Assembly (NCBI RefSeq): GCF_007786455.1
Contig: NZ_VNJK01000001.1
Location: 2,006,074-2,070,073 of the forward strand
DNA from: Paenibacillus agilis
Lineage (GTDB): Bacteria > Bacillota > Bacilli > Paenibacillales > Paenibacillaceae
DNA: 64,000 nt
Direction of reading: 5' to 3'
Shown one piece after another: positions 8,223 through 17,009 of this stretch; position 1 is the first letter of the stretch, and each line of letters opens with the position of its first letter. A model generated the notes under the pieces. That model did no database searches and was not told where the DNA came from. It was given only the letters and a program-made list of their open reading frames with translations. Both the position numbers and the translations under genes were made by a program.

Positions 8223-9065
8223 ATGAAGAGAATAATGAAATCTAGTATGATTCTATTACTAGTTTTGTTAAGTTTGGTATGGGTAGCAGGATGCACAGAG
8301 AAACCAACATCCACTACAAGTAACAATACCCAATCACAGGTAAGCCAAGACAGCTCGAACAAGATAGAGAAAATAGAGTTAACGGTATCGGCGGCTGCAA
8401 GTTTGACAGATGCACTAACCGAAATACAAAAATCCTATGAATCAGCGCATTCAAACATTAAACTTAACTTTAACTTTGGAGCTTCAGGAGCGTTGCAGCA
8501 GCAGATTGAGCAGGGGGCACCTGTTGATGTGTTTCTATCCGCAGCACCTAAAAATATGAACGCACTCGTTGACAAGGAGCTTATCGCTACAAATCAACAG
8601 CGTACTTTATTAAGCAATGAGTTGGTTGTCATCGTTCCTAGCAGCGCGAGTACAACACTTGAAAAGTTGCATGATCTCACGCAAGAAAAGATTAAAAAGG
8701 TAGCGATCGGAATTCCCGAAAGTGTACCTGCTGGCAATTATGCCAAGGAAGCACTTACACATGCACAACTATGGGAAACACTGCAAGCTAAAACGGTACA
8801 AGCAAAAGATGTAAGACAAGTGCTTCAATATGTGGAAACGGAAAATGTGGAGGCTGGGTTTGTTTACAAAACAGATGCGCTAACTTCCTCCAAGGTGAAA
8901 ATTGCTTTTCCAGTCGATCCTAATAGCTATTCACCAGTTCAATATCCAGTTGGTATCGTAAAGTCATCTAAGCATAGCAAGGAAGCTGAAGCATTTTATA
9001 CGTACTTACAATCGAAAGATGCACTTGATGTATTCGTGAAGTACGGATTTTCGATTCCTAAATGA
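8223..9065 (+). CDS. modA: molybdate ABC transporter substrate-binding lipoprotein
   Basis: A 280-residue lipoprotein with signal and lipobox VAGC (Cys24). The mature part is typical of ModA: VSAAASLTDALTEIQKSYE near the N-terminus, FNFGASGALQQQIEQGAPVD, and the PAGNYAKEAL and QVLQYVETENVEAGFVYKTD segments. It binds molybdate or tungstate outside the membrane and delivers it to ModB. The start at 8223 follows TAAGGAG. It overlaps modB by four bases (ATGA), so the two are translationally coupled. Confidence 0.93.
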   Translation: MKRIMKSSMILLLVLLSLVWVAGCTEKPTSTTSNNTQSQVSQDSSNKIEKIELTVSAAASLTDALTEIQKSYESAHSNIKLNFNFGASGALQQQIEQGAPVDVFLSAAPKNMNALVDKELIATNQQRTLLSNELVVIVPSSASTTLEKLHDLTQEKIKKVAIGIPESVPAGNYAKEALTHAQLWETLQAKTVQAKDVRQVLQYVETENVEAGFVYKTDALTSSKVKIAFPVDPNSYSPVQYPVGIVKSSKHSKEAEAFYTYLQSKDALDVFVKYGFSIPK

Positions 9066-9739
9066 TAATGGCAGACATCAATTGGCCCGCATTTTGGGCG
9101 CCAATCCGACTTTCCTTGCAAGTATCCCTTATTTCTAGTATTGTAGCAGTCATTTTAGGGGTGAGTGTGGCATGGTGGATGTCACGTAAAACATTTCGCG
9201 GTAAGCTGCTGCTGGAAACGGCGTTTATGCTTCCACTTGTGCTGCCTCCGACTGTAGTTGGCTTTCTTCTCTTAGTTGCGCTTGGTCGCAAAAGTTGGTT
9301 CGGACGATATATAGAGTCCATATTTACAGAACCAATTCTTTTTACATGGTGGGCAGCTGTTATAGCGTCAATTGTGGTTGCTTTTCCACTTGTGTATCAA
9401 ACGATGAAAGTAGCTTTCTCTTCCATTGATCGAGATTTAGAGGATGCCGGACGATCGAATGGGGCGAACGAGTGGCAAGTTTTTCGCTATATTAGCTTTC
9501 CGCTAGTGTTCTCGTCCTTTCTAACCGCGTACATACTTGGATTTGCTCGGAGTCTTGGCGAATTTGGTGCGACATTGATGATTGCTGGTAACATACCAGG
9601 CAAAACGCAAACGATACCGACTGCCATTTATGTCGCGGTTGATTCCGGTGATATGGCTATTGCTTGGGCTTGGACTTGCTCAATGGTCGTAATATCCTTT
9701 CTCATGCTGTTAATAGCTAGGCGTAAGCCGCCGCAATAA
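9062..9739 (+). CDS. modB: molybdate ABC transporter permease
   Basis: A 225-residue membrane protein with about five to six hydrophobic segments. It carries the ABC permease EAA-type loop (EDAGRSNGANEWQVFRYISF), the site that contacts the ATPase, and the ModB hallmark FARSLGEFGATLMIAGNIPG. It overlaps modA by four bases. No modC ATPase follows: after a terminator the next gene is an unrelated acetyltransferase. The ATPase must be encoded elsewhere or borrowed from another system. Confidence 0.93.
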   Translation: MIMADINWPAFWAPIRLSLQVSLISSIVAVILGVSVAWWMSRKTFRGKLLLETAFMLPLVLPPTVVGFLLLVALGRKSWFGRYIESIFTEPILFTWWAAVIASIVVAFPLVYQTMKVAFSSIDRDLEDAGRSNGANEWQVFRYISFPLVFSSFLTAYILGFARSLGEFGATLMIAGNIPGKTQTIPTAIYVAVDSGDMAIAWAWTCSMVVISFLMLLIARRKPPQ

Positions 9740-9761
9740 CTTCATTTCTATCGTAGAACGA

Positions 9762-9794
9762 GCACCCCAATCATAGATTGCGGGTGTTTTTTCC
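9762..9794 (+). terminator. terminator of modAB
   Basis: CACCC-CAAT / ATTG-CGGGTG stem with one bulge, followed by TTTTTT. Confidence 0.7.
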
Positions 9795-9855
9795 TTGGGT
9801 GATGTAAAATAGTGTCATATGAAATCTATTTCATAGGCAAAGGAAGGGCGACATA

Positions 9856-10386
9856 ATGAGACAATACTTTCTTCAAACAGCACGCCTCGGTTTTTCTCAA
9901 TGGACAGAAGAGGATGGTGAGCTGGCTGTATCTTTATGGGGAGACCCGGAAGTAACAACTTATATCTCAGCCACCGGGGCATTTACAGAGCTGCAAGTAC
10001 AGGAACGACTAAGTAAAGAAATTAGGCAAGAACAGCAGTATAACGTTCAATATTGGCCATTATTTGAGCTGGAGTCAGGTGAATTTGTTGGGTGTTGTGG
10101 GTTACAACCGTATCAGTTAGATAAGGGTATCTACGAACTAGGCTTCCATCTGAAGCGTACGAAGTGGGGAAAAGGTTATGCCAGTGAGGCGGCAGAAGCG
10201 ACGATAGCCCATGCATTTGCGAAACTAAAAGCAAACCAATTATTTGCGGGACATAACCCTGAGAATCAGGGATCCAAAAAACTATTACAAAAACTAGGGT
10301 TTACCTATACACATGATGAGTATTATCCGGCAACGGGTTTACAGCATCCCTCGTATCTTTATCATAATCATACTTCTCAGGGCTAA
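9856..10386 (+). CDS. GNAT acetyltransferase, RimJ/RimL type
   Basis: A 176-residue N-acetyltransferase of the Acetyltransf_3 kind. It starts with TARLGFSQWTEEDGELAVSL and has the acetyl-CoA loop WGKGYASEAAEA (Q/RxxGxG/A form) and the C-terminal NQGSKKLLQKLGF segment. The substrate cannot be told from sequence. AAAGGAAGG precedes the ATG. The gene lies 43 bases upstream of the phosphotransferase-like gene and may be cotranscribed with it. Confidence 0.85.
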   Translation: MRQYFLQTARLGFSQWTEEDGELAVSLWGDPEVTTYISATGAFTELQVQERLSKEIRQEQQYNVQYWPLFELESGEFVGCCGLQPYQLDKGIYELGFHLKRTKWGKGYASEAAEATIAHAFAKLKANQLFAGHNPENQGSKKLLQKLGFTYTHDEYYPATGLQHPSYLYHNHTSQG

Positions 10387-10429
10387 CATTTTTGTATCGA
10401 TCGATTATGGGAGGAAAGGATCGGATAGG

Positions 10430-11479
10430 ATGATTACAGAGAAGCAGTTGGAGTACCTGTTGCAATTTTATTATAAAGACACGATTAAATCATTTCGAGT
10501 TATCGACAACAGTGGGGAAGATGAGTATCGATATGTAGCGATCATTAACACGCTAAACAATGGTCCAATCGTATTGAAATGTTACAGCAATCCTTATACG
10601 AGCAGTGAGAAGATTGACGGATGGGCGCACTTGGCTCGTACATACCGTAATAATGGCATACCTACACCTGCGTTTTATCATACACGAGATGGGAAATATA
10701 GCATTACTCATATCATGGAAGGTCATCTATTCTATGTTTGGGCGGAACAGTATATGTCGGAGAAAACATTGGATGATCTGGAGCTAGAGTTAGAACAATT
10801 GGAGGATGACTTTTTGCATCAGCTTGGAAGCTGTGTAGGGAAGATGCATTCCATCTCTCTGCAAAATGACATTTCCTATAGCTGGGACAGTGCTTATGTG
10901 CTATTTGACGAAGAAGAAGAGAATTACGATTATGCCCTGCAGTGGTATGAAGGCTTGAAAGATACAGAAGCCGATACTCATCTATTAGAAGAAATATGGA
11001 GTATTTATAACGAGAAACGTGCAGAGCTGCAATCAGTATATTCCACGTTACCAGCTGGTGCTGTGCAAGGAGATCTATCAACAAATAACTTATTGGTGGA
11101 TCATCATCATCGGTTTAGCGGCATCATCGATTACAATTTAGCAGGGAATGAAAAGTTTGTGACCTATATGATACAAGAAGGGATATTCCTTTGCTATGAA
11201 TGCTATGAGGAAGAGTGGCTGGATACTGAAAGATGTAGGTACATGGACCAAAGATTCAAGCAATTTTACGAGGGATATAAAGAGCATTATTCCATAACAG
11301 ACGCTGAGCGGAACGTTATTACTATTTTGTACAATATGATTAGGCCGTTCCGTGGCGATAAGGTGGAGACTACACTGCGTAAGGTGGAAGAAGGCTCGTG
11401 GCAGGAAGTGAATGAGCGTTTGCAGTGGATGTATCGTGAAATAACGCGAGACGATATAGTGTTATTTTTAGAGTCATAG
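10430..11479 (+). CDS. aminoglycoside phosphotransferase (APH)-family kinase-like protein
   Basis: The start at 10430 follows GGGAGGAAAGG; an in-frame start at 10313 overlaps the preceding gene and has no ribosome site. The 349-residue protein shows the APH/choline-kinase fold: a nucleotide-binding N-lobe (YRYVAIINTLNNGPIVLKCY), then the catalytic loop AVQGDLSTNNLLV and the metal-binding GIIDYNLAG. The usual His of the HGD loop is Gln here, a tolerated change in some relatives. The substrate is unknown; homoserine kinase-like or CotS-like roles are possible. I would not call it a resistance gene on this evidence. Confidence 0.75.
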   Translation: MITEKQLEYLLQFYYKDTIKSFRVIDNSGEDEYRYVAIINTLNNGPIVLKCYSNPYTSSEKIDGWAHLARTYRNNGIPTPAFYHTRDGKYSITHIMEGHLFYVWAEQYMSEKTLDDLELELEQLEDDFLHQLGSCVGKMHSISLQNDISYSWDSAYVLFDEEEENYDYALQWYEGLKDTEADTHLLEEIWSIYNEKRAELQSVYSTLPAGAVQGDLSTNNLLVDHHHRFSGIIDYNLAGNEKFVTYMIQEGIFLCYECYEEEWLDTERCRYMDQRFKQFYEGYKEHYSITDAERNVITILYNMIRPFRGDKVETTLRKVEEGSWQEVNERLQWMYREITRDDIVLFLES

Positions 11480-11700
11480 ACGACTATTTTCGAGTGAGTA
11501 CAATTTTTGGAATGGAGCTGATCACATTGGGCGGCTTCTTTGTTTTTTAATGATTAATCATGTAAACTATTATCATAGATAATTGAATAAAGTTGATTAT
11601 TGTCGGATTATGCGACGGTAAAATAGAAGAAGATCCCTTGCCTTAAACTCATTGCAGATGCGATGCGAGGGACTCTCTGTATGTGAGGGGAACTAAAATC

Positions 11701-12045
11701 ATGCAACCGATACAACAAGAACAAGTGCAGCAGTTGCTGCAATCCTTTCAGAACAAAAGGGTATATCTTCACTTGGAGATGACAACAGGAGCCTATGCTT
11801 CTCATCGAGACAAGTCTAAGCTGACGGCTTCTGTTTTTACGAAAAATACAGTGATTCAATATTCCCATGGGACAATCGCAGGCAATGGACCGTATCGTAT
11901 AGGTCTAAAAACGGAAGATGGCTGGGTGTATGCGGAAGGATTGACGCATTGGGACGAGCAGGAGGTTAATCAACTGATCATTGCAGGGCATGATCAGCAG
12001 GGGAAACTTATGGTTTGCTTGATGCTCAGTGAATCACCATTTTAA
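11701..12045 (+). CDS. yojF: DUF1806 protein, YojF family
   Basis: A 114-residue protein matching the YojF family in length and in segments such as LQSFQNKRVYLHLEMTTGAY and GNGPYRIGLKTEDGWVYAEG. In Bacillus it is encoded next to bshB2 (yojG), as here (28-base gap). Its biochemical role is not established. The ATG at 11701 is preceded by GAGGGG; the GTG at 11683 would sit before that ribosome site. Confidence 0.88.
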   Translation: MQPIQQEQVQQLLQSFQNKRVYLHLEMTTGAYASHRDKSKLTASVFTKNTVIQYSHGTIAGNGPYRIGLKTEDGWVYAEGLTHWDEQEVNQLIIAGHDQQGKLMVCLMLSESPF

Positions 12046-12073
12046 AAGGATATGACAGAAGAGGAGACTTCAA

Positions 12074-12727
12074 ATGGAAAGACATCGTCATATTGTCGTT
12101 GTGCTGCCGCATCCAGATGATGAAAGCATGATTGCAGGTACGTTAGCAACACATATACAACAAGGTTCCATCATGACTTATGTATGTTTGACACTCGGGG
12201 AAATGGGACGGAATATGGGGAATCCGGCATTTGCCAATCGAGTAACATTGCCACAAATCCGCAAGCGGGAGCTCGAAGAGGCTTGCCGACGAATTGGTAT
12301 TCAAGATGTTCGAATGTGGGGCTATCATGATAAAATGGTTGAATTTGAGGAGCAAGGAGAGCTTTCAGTAAAAATTGAGCAGCTGCTAACTGAATTGCAA
12401 CCATCCCTTGTTTACACGTTCTATCCAGGTCATGGTGTACATCCTGATCATGATGCGACAGGTGCAGCCGTCATAGAGGCTGTAAAGCGGATGCCAAGTG
12501 AGTTACGACCAACGGTTCATTGTGTTGCTATCACTCCGAATCGGAGAAAAGTATTAGGGGAACCTGAGGTAGTTAATGACATTAGTGATTATGTGGAACA
12601 AAAGATATATGCGATTCAGGCGCATCAATCACAAGCACAGATGCTCCTCGACAGCTTGAAAAAAGAGGATGCTGCGTCACATGGAAAGCATAGTACTGAA
12701 ATGTTTTGGATTTATCCTTTTCATTAA
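12074..12727 (+). CDS. bshB2: bacillithiol biosynthesis deacetylase BshB2
   Basis: A 217-residue LmbE/PIG-L-family zinc deacetylase that removes acetyl from GlcNAc-malate in bacillithiol synthesis, as a second, partly redundant BshB. The zinc and catalytic motif HPDDES begins at residue 13, and the second motif HPDHDATG is present. The segment CLTLGEMGRNMGNPAFANRV is characteristic of this subgroup. The yojF neighbour supports the assignment. Cytoplasmic. Confidence 0.92.
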   Translation: MERHRHIVVVLPHPDDESMIAGTLATHIQQGSIMTYVCLTLGEMGRNMGNPAFANRVTLPQIRKRELEEACRRIGIQDVRMWGYHDKMVEFEEQGELSVKIEQLLTELQPSLVYTFYPGHGVHPDHDATGAAVIEAVKRMPSELRPTVHCVAITPNRRKVLGEPEVVNDISDYVEQKIYAIQAHQSQAQMLLDSLKKEDAASHGKHSTEMFWIYPFH

Positions 12728-12763
12728 GCGCAGCACTTGATTAATAATAACCTTTTGTAAATA

Positions 12764-12806
12764 GGGCTCCATGAAAGTCAGTTGAAACCGGCTTTCTGGA
12801 GCCCTT
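12764..12806. terminator. terminator between convergent bshB2 and the PLP-enzyme gene
   Basis: GGGCTCCA-GAAAG / CTTTC-TGGAGCCC stem. The T-tracts on both sides are modest, so it may work in both directions. Confidence 0.65.
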
Positions 12807-12819
12807 CGTATATTTCTCT

Positions 12820-13848
12820 CTACTTGTGAGATGCACTGTAAAGCACATCTTTATTAGGGGAGAACAACTTCTTGCTATGGATGCTATGTTGCAGTTGTTT
12901 ACGATCCAATAAAGTTATCTCTTTCGATGTAAGCCATTCATCATCATACAGTTGATCCAAATAATTCGTGCCTGTGTCTGGAATAATAGCAACTGCGGTA
13001 CTGGCATTACTATGATAAAGATAAGATAGAGCAGATATTACAGCTAGTCCTCCTGATCCTCCAACCATCAATCCATGATCACTGGCTAACAGGCGGCAAG
13101 TAGAGATGGCTTCTTGATCACTTGCCATACAAACTTGATCGATGACAGACAAATCGGTATTTGCGGTTCGCCAACTGAGTCCAACCCCATTAATCAAGTA
13201 CGTATGAAAAGGGTGGTTGAAAATAGCAGATCCCTCTACATCGCAAGCCACGACTTGTATGTCGGGTTTAGATTCCTTCATAAATTTTCCGATACCGCAC
13301 AAATGGCCACCTGTACTTACAGCTCCCACAACCGCATCGATCGGCAAGTCGATTAATTCTTGAGCGGTAGTTGCATAATGATAAGCAGGATTGGCAGGGT
13401 TGTCATATTGATTCGGCCAATATGCGTCAGGATATTCGCGCAGCAGCTCTTGAATCCTTCTATATCGAGTCTTTTGATATCCACCGTCTTCATCCAACTC
13501 GGTTACCATTTCAATTTCTGCCCCATAGGCTTTGTACCACTTCAATAAGCTCGGACTAATTTTCGGATCGACAACAATCAATACCTGAAAGTGATAGACA
13601 GCGCCAAGCATCGCCAACGATTTGCCTAGATTCCCCGACGTAGATTCGATGACAAGCCCTCCAGGCTTAATTTCTCCTGATTCTAACGCTTGCTTCACGA
13701 TGCCAAATGCGGTCCGGTCTTTTACACTAAATGTAGGATTGAAATAATCGAGCTTGAGCAGCAGTCGCTTGCCAACAGGAACCAATTCATCTTCCAATGC
13801 CACAATAGGTGTATTTCCGATACACTCAGTAATATTGCGATAGATCAT
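12820..13848 (-). CDS. PLP-dependent cysteine-synthase-family enzyme, SbnA-like
   Basis: The ATG at 13848 is chosen for its AGGAGG site; a 12-codon longer frame lacks one. The 342-residue fold-type II PLP enzyme has the PLP lysine in NPTFSVKDRTA (K43), the substrate/phosphate loop ESTSGNLGKS, and the glycine-rich STGGHLCGIG. It resembles SbnA, which makes N-(1-amino-1-carboxy-2-ethyl)-glutamate for 2,3-diaminopropionate. No sbnB-like dehydrogenase is adjacent, so the product is uncertain; a cysteine-synthase-like reaction is the alternative. It lies downstream of an EamA-type exporter gene on the same strand, suggesting synthesis plus export of an amino acid. Confidence 0.75.
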   Translation of the reverse strand: MIYRNITECIGNTPIVALEDELVPVGKRLLLKLDYFNPTFSVKDRTAFGIVKQALESGEIKPGGLVIESTSGNLGKSLAMLGAVYHFQVLIVVDPKISPSLLKWYKAYGAEIEMVTELDEDGGYQKTRYRRIQELLREYPDAYWPNQYDNPANPAYHYATTAQELIDLPIDAVVGAVSTGGHLCGIGKFMKESKPDIQVVACDVEGSAIFNHPFHTYLINGVGLSWRTANTDLSVIDQVCMASDQEAISTCRLLASDHGLMVGGSGGLAVISALSYLYHSNASTAVAIIPDTGTNYLDQLYDDEWLTSKEITLLDRKQLQHSIHSKKLFSPNKDVLYSASHK

Positions 13849-13884
13849 CAACGGTTTCCTCCTAGTCCTAGTTACATCGATCAT

Positions 13885-14736
13885 TTAAAGTCGGGTAAAG
13901 ACCAAACCTATAAAGAGTACGAGAAGTGAAATGGCTTGCAGCTTGGAAAGGCGCTCCTTATAGATCCAAATGGATAGCAGGGCTACTACAAGACTGTTCG
14001 TTGAAAATATAGGTGCGACAATACTCGCAGGACCATTTGCTACAGCGATTGCATAGATTTGCATGCCAAGAAAAGAGAATATTCCAGAGCCTAACCCCCA
14101 TCTGATGCCAATCCTCCTTTTTTCATAAGCTAACTCCTTGTTCTTGTGCCGAACGATTTCAATGGAGAACCAGAGCAGGGCAAAGAAGTAACTTATGAAT
14201 AAAATCATCGCATTGGGCAGATGCAGCTCTTCTGTTACTTTTAATCCTCCGTTACGAAGAAAGAATAGAAATGTGGCAGCAATAACGAGCACATACCATT
14301 TGAGACTGCGAATACGCAATTTTTCATTAGGATCAATAGGCAGCAGCAGTACGGCGAAGACGAGCATCGAGACTCCTAACCATTCGAAAAAGGCTAGCTG
14401 TTCCCCATAGAACAGCATAGATAACCCGATCGTAAAAATGACATTGCTGTTGACGACAGGAGAGGTCAGACTTGCTGGCCCATGTTCAAGTGCAAACATA
14501 AACAGTAAATTACCGATGGCAGTTCCAAATCCGATGATGAGGCCTGCTAGCACAACCTGAAAATTCAGCACCCAACTGTCGGTTAGCAGCACCCAAGTAA
14601 AGAAGCAGATCGTACCTGATAAATAGAGACCCCATAACAGATGAGCAGTGGAGCCTCGTTTTGAAGAACTGACTTTCATCATAAAGCCGCCTAGTCCAAA
14701 CGTAAGGGAACTTAGCAGTGCAAGTGTATACCACAT
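13885..14736 (-). CDS. EamA/DMT-family transporter
   Basis: A membrane protein of about 283 residues with ten hydrophobic segments in two similar halves, as expected of drug/metabolite transporters. Half-signature segments are ALEHGPASLTSPVVNSN and AVANGPASIVAPIFSTN, both PAS/x-A-P type. I prefer the ATG at 14736 (MWYTLALL...) because GAGG lies upstream of it; an ATG five codons earlier (14751) is possible. It precedes the SbnA-like gene by 36 bases in the same direction, so amino-acid export is a reasonable guess. Confidence 0.82.
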   Translation of the reverse strand: MWYTLALLSSLTFGLGGFMMKVSSSKRGSTAHLLWGLYLSGTICFFTWVLLTDSWVLNFQVVLAGLIIGFGTAIGNLLFMFALEHGPASLTSPVVNSNVIFTIGLSMLFYGEQLAFFEWLGVSMLVFAVLLLPIDPNEKLRIRSLKWYVLVIAATFLFFLRNGGLKVTEELHLPNAMILFISYFFALLWFSIEIVRHKNKELAYEKRRIGIRWGLGSGIFSFLGMQIYAIAVANGPASIVAPIFSTNSLVVALLSIWIYKERLSKLQAISLLVLFIGLVFTRL

Positions 14737-15035
14737 TTGTTTGTACCTCATTTAAAGCCTATATTGTGTTCAATTGGAGTCGAATGACTAAGCAGGAGAG
14801 TTGACCAAATAGGGAAGTGAACGAAAGTAAGAGTGATTCGAACATTAATATTGTTACCTGTAAAAGTTAAAAAGCAGTGCACAAAGTTACGCAAGATTCG
14901 TTACAACGGTTATTCCACCTCCTATGCAACTTGCGTCATGTAAGTGAAAGGATAGAGCCTTATGTTAGAACTAAGAACTAGCACTTACAGTACTTACCCT
15001 AATGGACAATTGTGTAGAAATTACGTAGAGGTGAA
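14737..15035. other. gap without a supported gene
   Basis: A 71-codon frame on the plus strand (14962-15174) runs through the terminator and 3' end of the hydrolase and is not credible. The only structure I see is a spaced inverted repeat, ACGCAAG near 14887 and CTTGCGT near 14930, on either side of an AGGAGG-like stretch. No function assigned. Confidence 0.4.
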
Positions 15036-15083
15036 CAAAAAAGAGAGGGACTCCAAACCACTTGCATGGCCTGGGTCCCCTCT
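15036..15083 (-). terminator. terminator of the alpha/beta hydrolase gene
   Basis: On the minus strand AGAGGGGACCC pairs with the AGTCCCTCTCT side and is followed by TTTTTT. Confidence 0.75.
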
Positions 15084-15109
15084 GTATCGTATTGCGAGTT
15101 ACTTTAAAA

Positions 15110-15889
15110 TTAGTCTCTGCCAGCTTCCACAAGCTTTTGCGCAAGCACATTCGCATGTGTGTACGCCGTACTAATGTGGTCGCCATCGGAAACGATAAGA
15201 CGGTATACGCCCAAGTTGCTGGATTGGCCTGGGTGGAAAGCAAATGGAGCCGGAGGATAAGCGATATCCTCTGTAAGGAACAAATAGCTCTTTGGAATTT
15301 GCAGGCTGTAGAACTTTTTCAAATCAAGCTTGTGCAGCAACGGTCCAGCTGGCTCTGCTGGAGATGCTTCGTAAATTTGTTTAGCCAAATGTAGATTTGC
15401 TCTGTTCACAAATGTATCACGGAACAATGGGAATGGCAGCGTAATCGTGTTGTTGCCAGAAGCTTGGATTAGTCCATGGAATGCTTGTTGAACAGGCGCA
15501 GGCATTTGATCAAGCAAGCTTTCGCCGTCTTTCGGAACGAAGGCATCGAAGAAGACCAGGCGTTTAACGCGGTCGGATACAAATTCAGCTACCTTAGCAA
15601 TAACCGTACCACCGAAGCTGTGGCCTACAAGTACGAAATCTTGAATATTTTCTTGTGTAATATAGTCCACGACAGATGAAACGATTTGCTCATGCGTTAC
15701 CTGTGGATCGATATTGTTTCCATGACCTGCATATTCAGGAGCATGAACCGTATGTCCCGCTTCACGCAGCACTGCGGCAGTATTGTCCCAGAAGCTTGCC
15801 GTAGCCCAAGCACCATGGATGAGTACGAATGTCAATTTTTCCTGGATTGTATTTGCCGCTAGGTCAATTTGAGTTGATGGATTTGTCAT
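15110..15889 (-). CDS. alpha/beta hydrolase (esterase-like)
   Basis: A 259-residue alpha/beta hydrolase with oxyanion region VLIHGAWATASFW, nucleophile elbow GHSFGG (Ser91), and a C-terminal GDHIST supplying the probable catalytic His. The fold and spacing resemble plant-type methyl esterases and hydroxynitrile lyases, and similar bacterial salicylate-type esterases. No signal peptide, so cytoplasmic. The natural substrate is not evident. Monocistronic with its own terminator. Confidence 0.85.
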   Translation of the reverse strand: MTNPSTQIDLAANTIQEKLTFVLIHGAWATASFWDNTAAVLREAGHTVHAPEYAGHGNNIDPQVTHEQIVSSVVDYITQENIQDFVLVGHSFGGTVIAKVAEFVSDRVKRLVFFDAFVPKDGESLLDQMPAPVQQAFHGLIQASGNNTITLPFPLFRDTFVNRANLHLAKQIYEASPAEPAGPLLHKLDLKKFYSLQIPKSYLFLTEDIAYPPAPFAFHPGQSSNLGVYRLIVSDGDHISTAYTHANVLAQKLVEAGRD

Positions 15890-16064
15890 ATGAATAACCT
15901 CCGATTTGTATAAGTAGCAATCTCTTGAGACTTATATTAACAAAGCCGCAGCCGCTGTTCTGTAACTTGATCACATAACAGTACATTTTCCTAACAACGT
16001 ATATGCTGCGGCTATTTTCACCAATTGATAGCTATTTATACAATGCGTAAGGGGAAGGGCGCGT

Positions 16065-16727
16065 TTATTCAACTAGCTCCAGCAGCTGTTCACGTTGGAT
16101 GTTTGTAATTTGGCCACGGGACAAGTGGATAAGCCCTTCCTTCTCCATCGCTTTTAGAGTCCGACTAATGACTTCCCGGGCAGTGCCCAATTCAATCGCT
16201 AGATGATCATGTGTAATCGTTAAGGAATTATCCCCCTCTGTAGTTCTCTCGAGTAAATATTCACATATTCGAATCCGTATGGATTTAAAGACCATGTTAT
16301 CAATGAGATTAGACATAATAATGAGACGCTCAGCAAATGACTTGAAAATAAACTGACGGAAGCTCATGTAGGTGCCCATCCATCTTTGGAAAATACGAGC
16401 GGGAACGAACAGAACTTTCGTCGGTTTCTCAATGCAGACATTGGCTTCATAAGCGGTTTCGCCCAAAATACTGGATGCCATTAATGGACAACAGCCGCCA
16501 TCGTGTATGCGATATAAGGTAACTTCTCTGCCGTTTTCGCCAAGCTTGTACATACGAACGGTGCCATGCATAATCAATGCTGCGCTTTCTAGAAATTCAC
16601 CCTCGTGAATGATATGATTCGCTGGCAGTGTAACGACGCTAATTCCATTTTCCTTCCAATCCTCTTCGGTAATTTCTGCAAGGCAGGGGAAGCATGTAAT
16701 CGCATCCTTAATTTGTTCCGTTTGCAT
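16065..16727 (-). CDS. Crp/Fnr-family transcriptional regulator
   Basis: A 220-residue protein with an N-terminal cyclic-nucleotide-binding-like barrel (about 20-125) and a C-terminal winged helix (LTITHDHLAIELGTAREVIS, then RTLKAMEKEGLI). Four cysteines lie in C-F-P-C near residue 13 and C-C near residue 80. They do not form the classical Fnr iron-sulfur spacing, though a redox or metal role is possible. ATG 16727 and GTG 16730 are both near the GAAGGTG ribosome site. It is divergent from the membrane protein at 17010, whose promoter region holds a strong palindrome, so that gene is a likely target. Confidence 0.85.
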   Translation of the reverse strand: MQTEQIKDAITCFPCLAEITEEDWKENGISVVTLPANHIIHEGEFLESAALIMHGTVRMYKLGENGREVTLYRIHDGGCCPLMASSILGETAYEANVCIEKPTKVLFVPARIFQRWMGTYMSFRQFIFKSFAERLIIMSNLIDNMVFKSIRIRICEYLLERTTEGDNSLTITHDHLAIELGTAREVISRTLKAMEKEGLIHLSRGQITNIQREQLLELVE

Positions 16728-16838
16728 CACGCCGATTCACCTTCTTTAATTAATGTTATGTATATATTGTACAGCCACACTCACAAATAGATGGACAAGA
16801 AAACGACAATGTATAACCAGGGAAATAATATGTTAACC

Positions 16839-16868
16839 TTGACACATCTAGCATACCACGATTATACT
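16839..16868 (+). promoter_or_regulatory. promoter of the membrane-protein gene
   Basis: TTGACA (16839-16844), an 18-base spacer, TATACT (16863-16868). Confidence 0.7.
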
Positions 16869-16881
16869 TTATTTCACAATG

Positions 16882-16896
16882 TACCCCTGTGGGGTA
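16882..16896. promoter_or_regulatory. palindromic operator candidate TACCCC-TGT-GGGGTA
   Basis: A perfect 6-3-6 inverted repeat immediately downstream of the -10 box, where a bound repressor would block transcription. The TACCC/GGGTA half-sites resemble operators of the CsoR/CstR copper and persulfide sensors. A CsoR-type gene is not in this window, and the neighbouring regulator is Crp/Fnr-like, whose usual site (TGTGA-N6-TCACA) differs. Confidence 0.55.
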
Positions 16897-16920
16897 TGTA
16901 GAATTTATTTTTATCAATTG

Positions 16921-16944
16921 TACAGGAAGCTTCGCTTACCTGTA
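16921..16944 (+). other. leader hairpin before the membrane-protein gene
   Basis: TACAGG-AAGC-TTC-GCTT-A-CCTGTA folds into a near-perfect hairpin with a three-base loop inside the untranslated leader. It lacks a U-run, so it is not a terminator; an mRNA-stability or binding element is possible. Confidence 0.45.
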
Positions 16945-17009
16945 TACCATAGGTGGCTGGGGCTACACTTATATGGATGGAAATGATTAATGAAGAGGAG
17001 TTTACAGCA

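Noticed and set aside
10430-11479. Aminoglycoside-resistance gene
   Set aside because: Only the general APH kinase fold is visible; the loop has Gln for His and no resistance-specific signature, so a resistance call is not supported.
14962-15174. Plus-strand 71-codon ORF
   Set aside because: It passes through the hydrolase terminator and overlaps the hydrolase 3' end in antisense.
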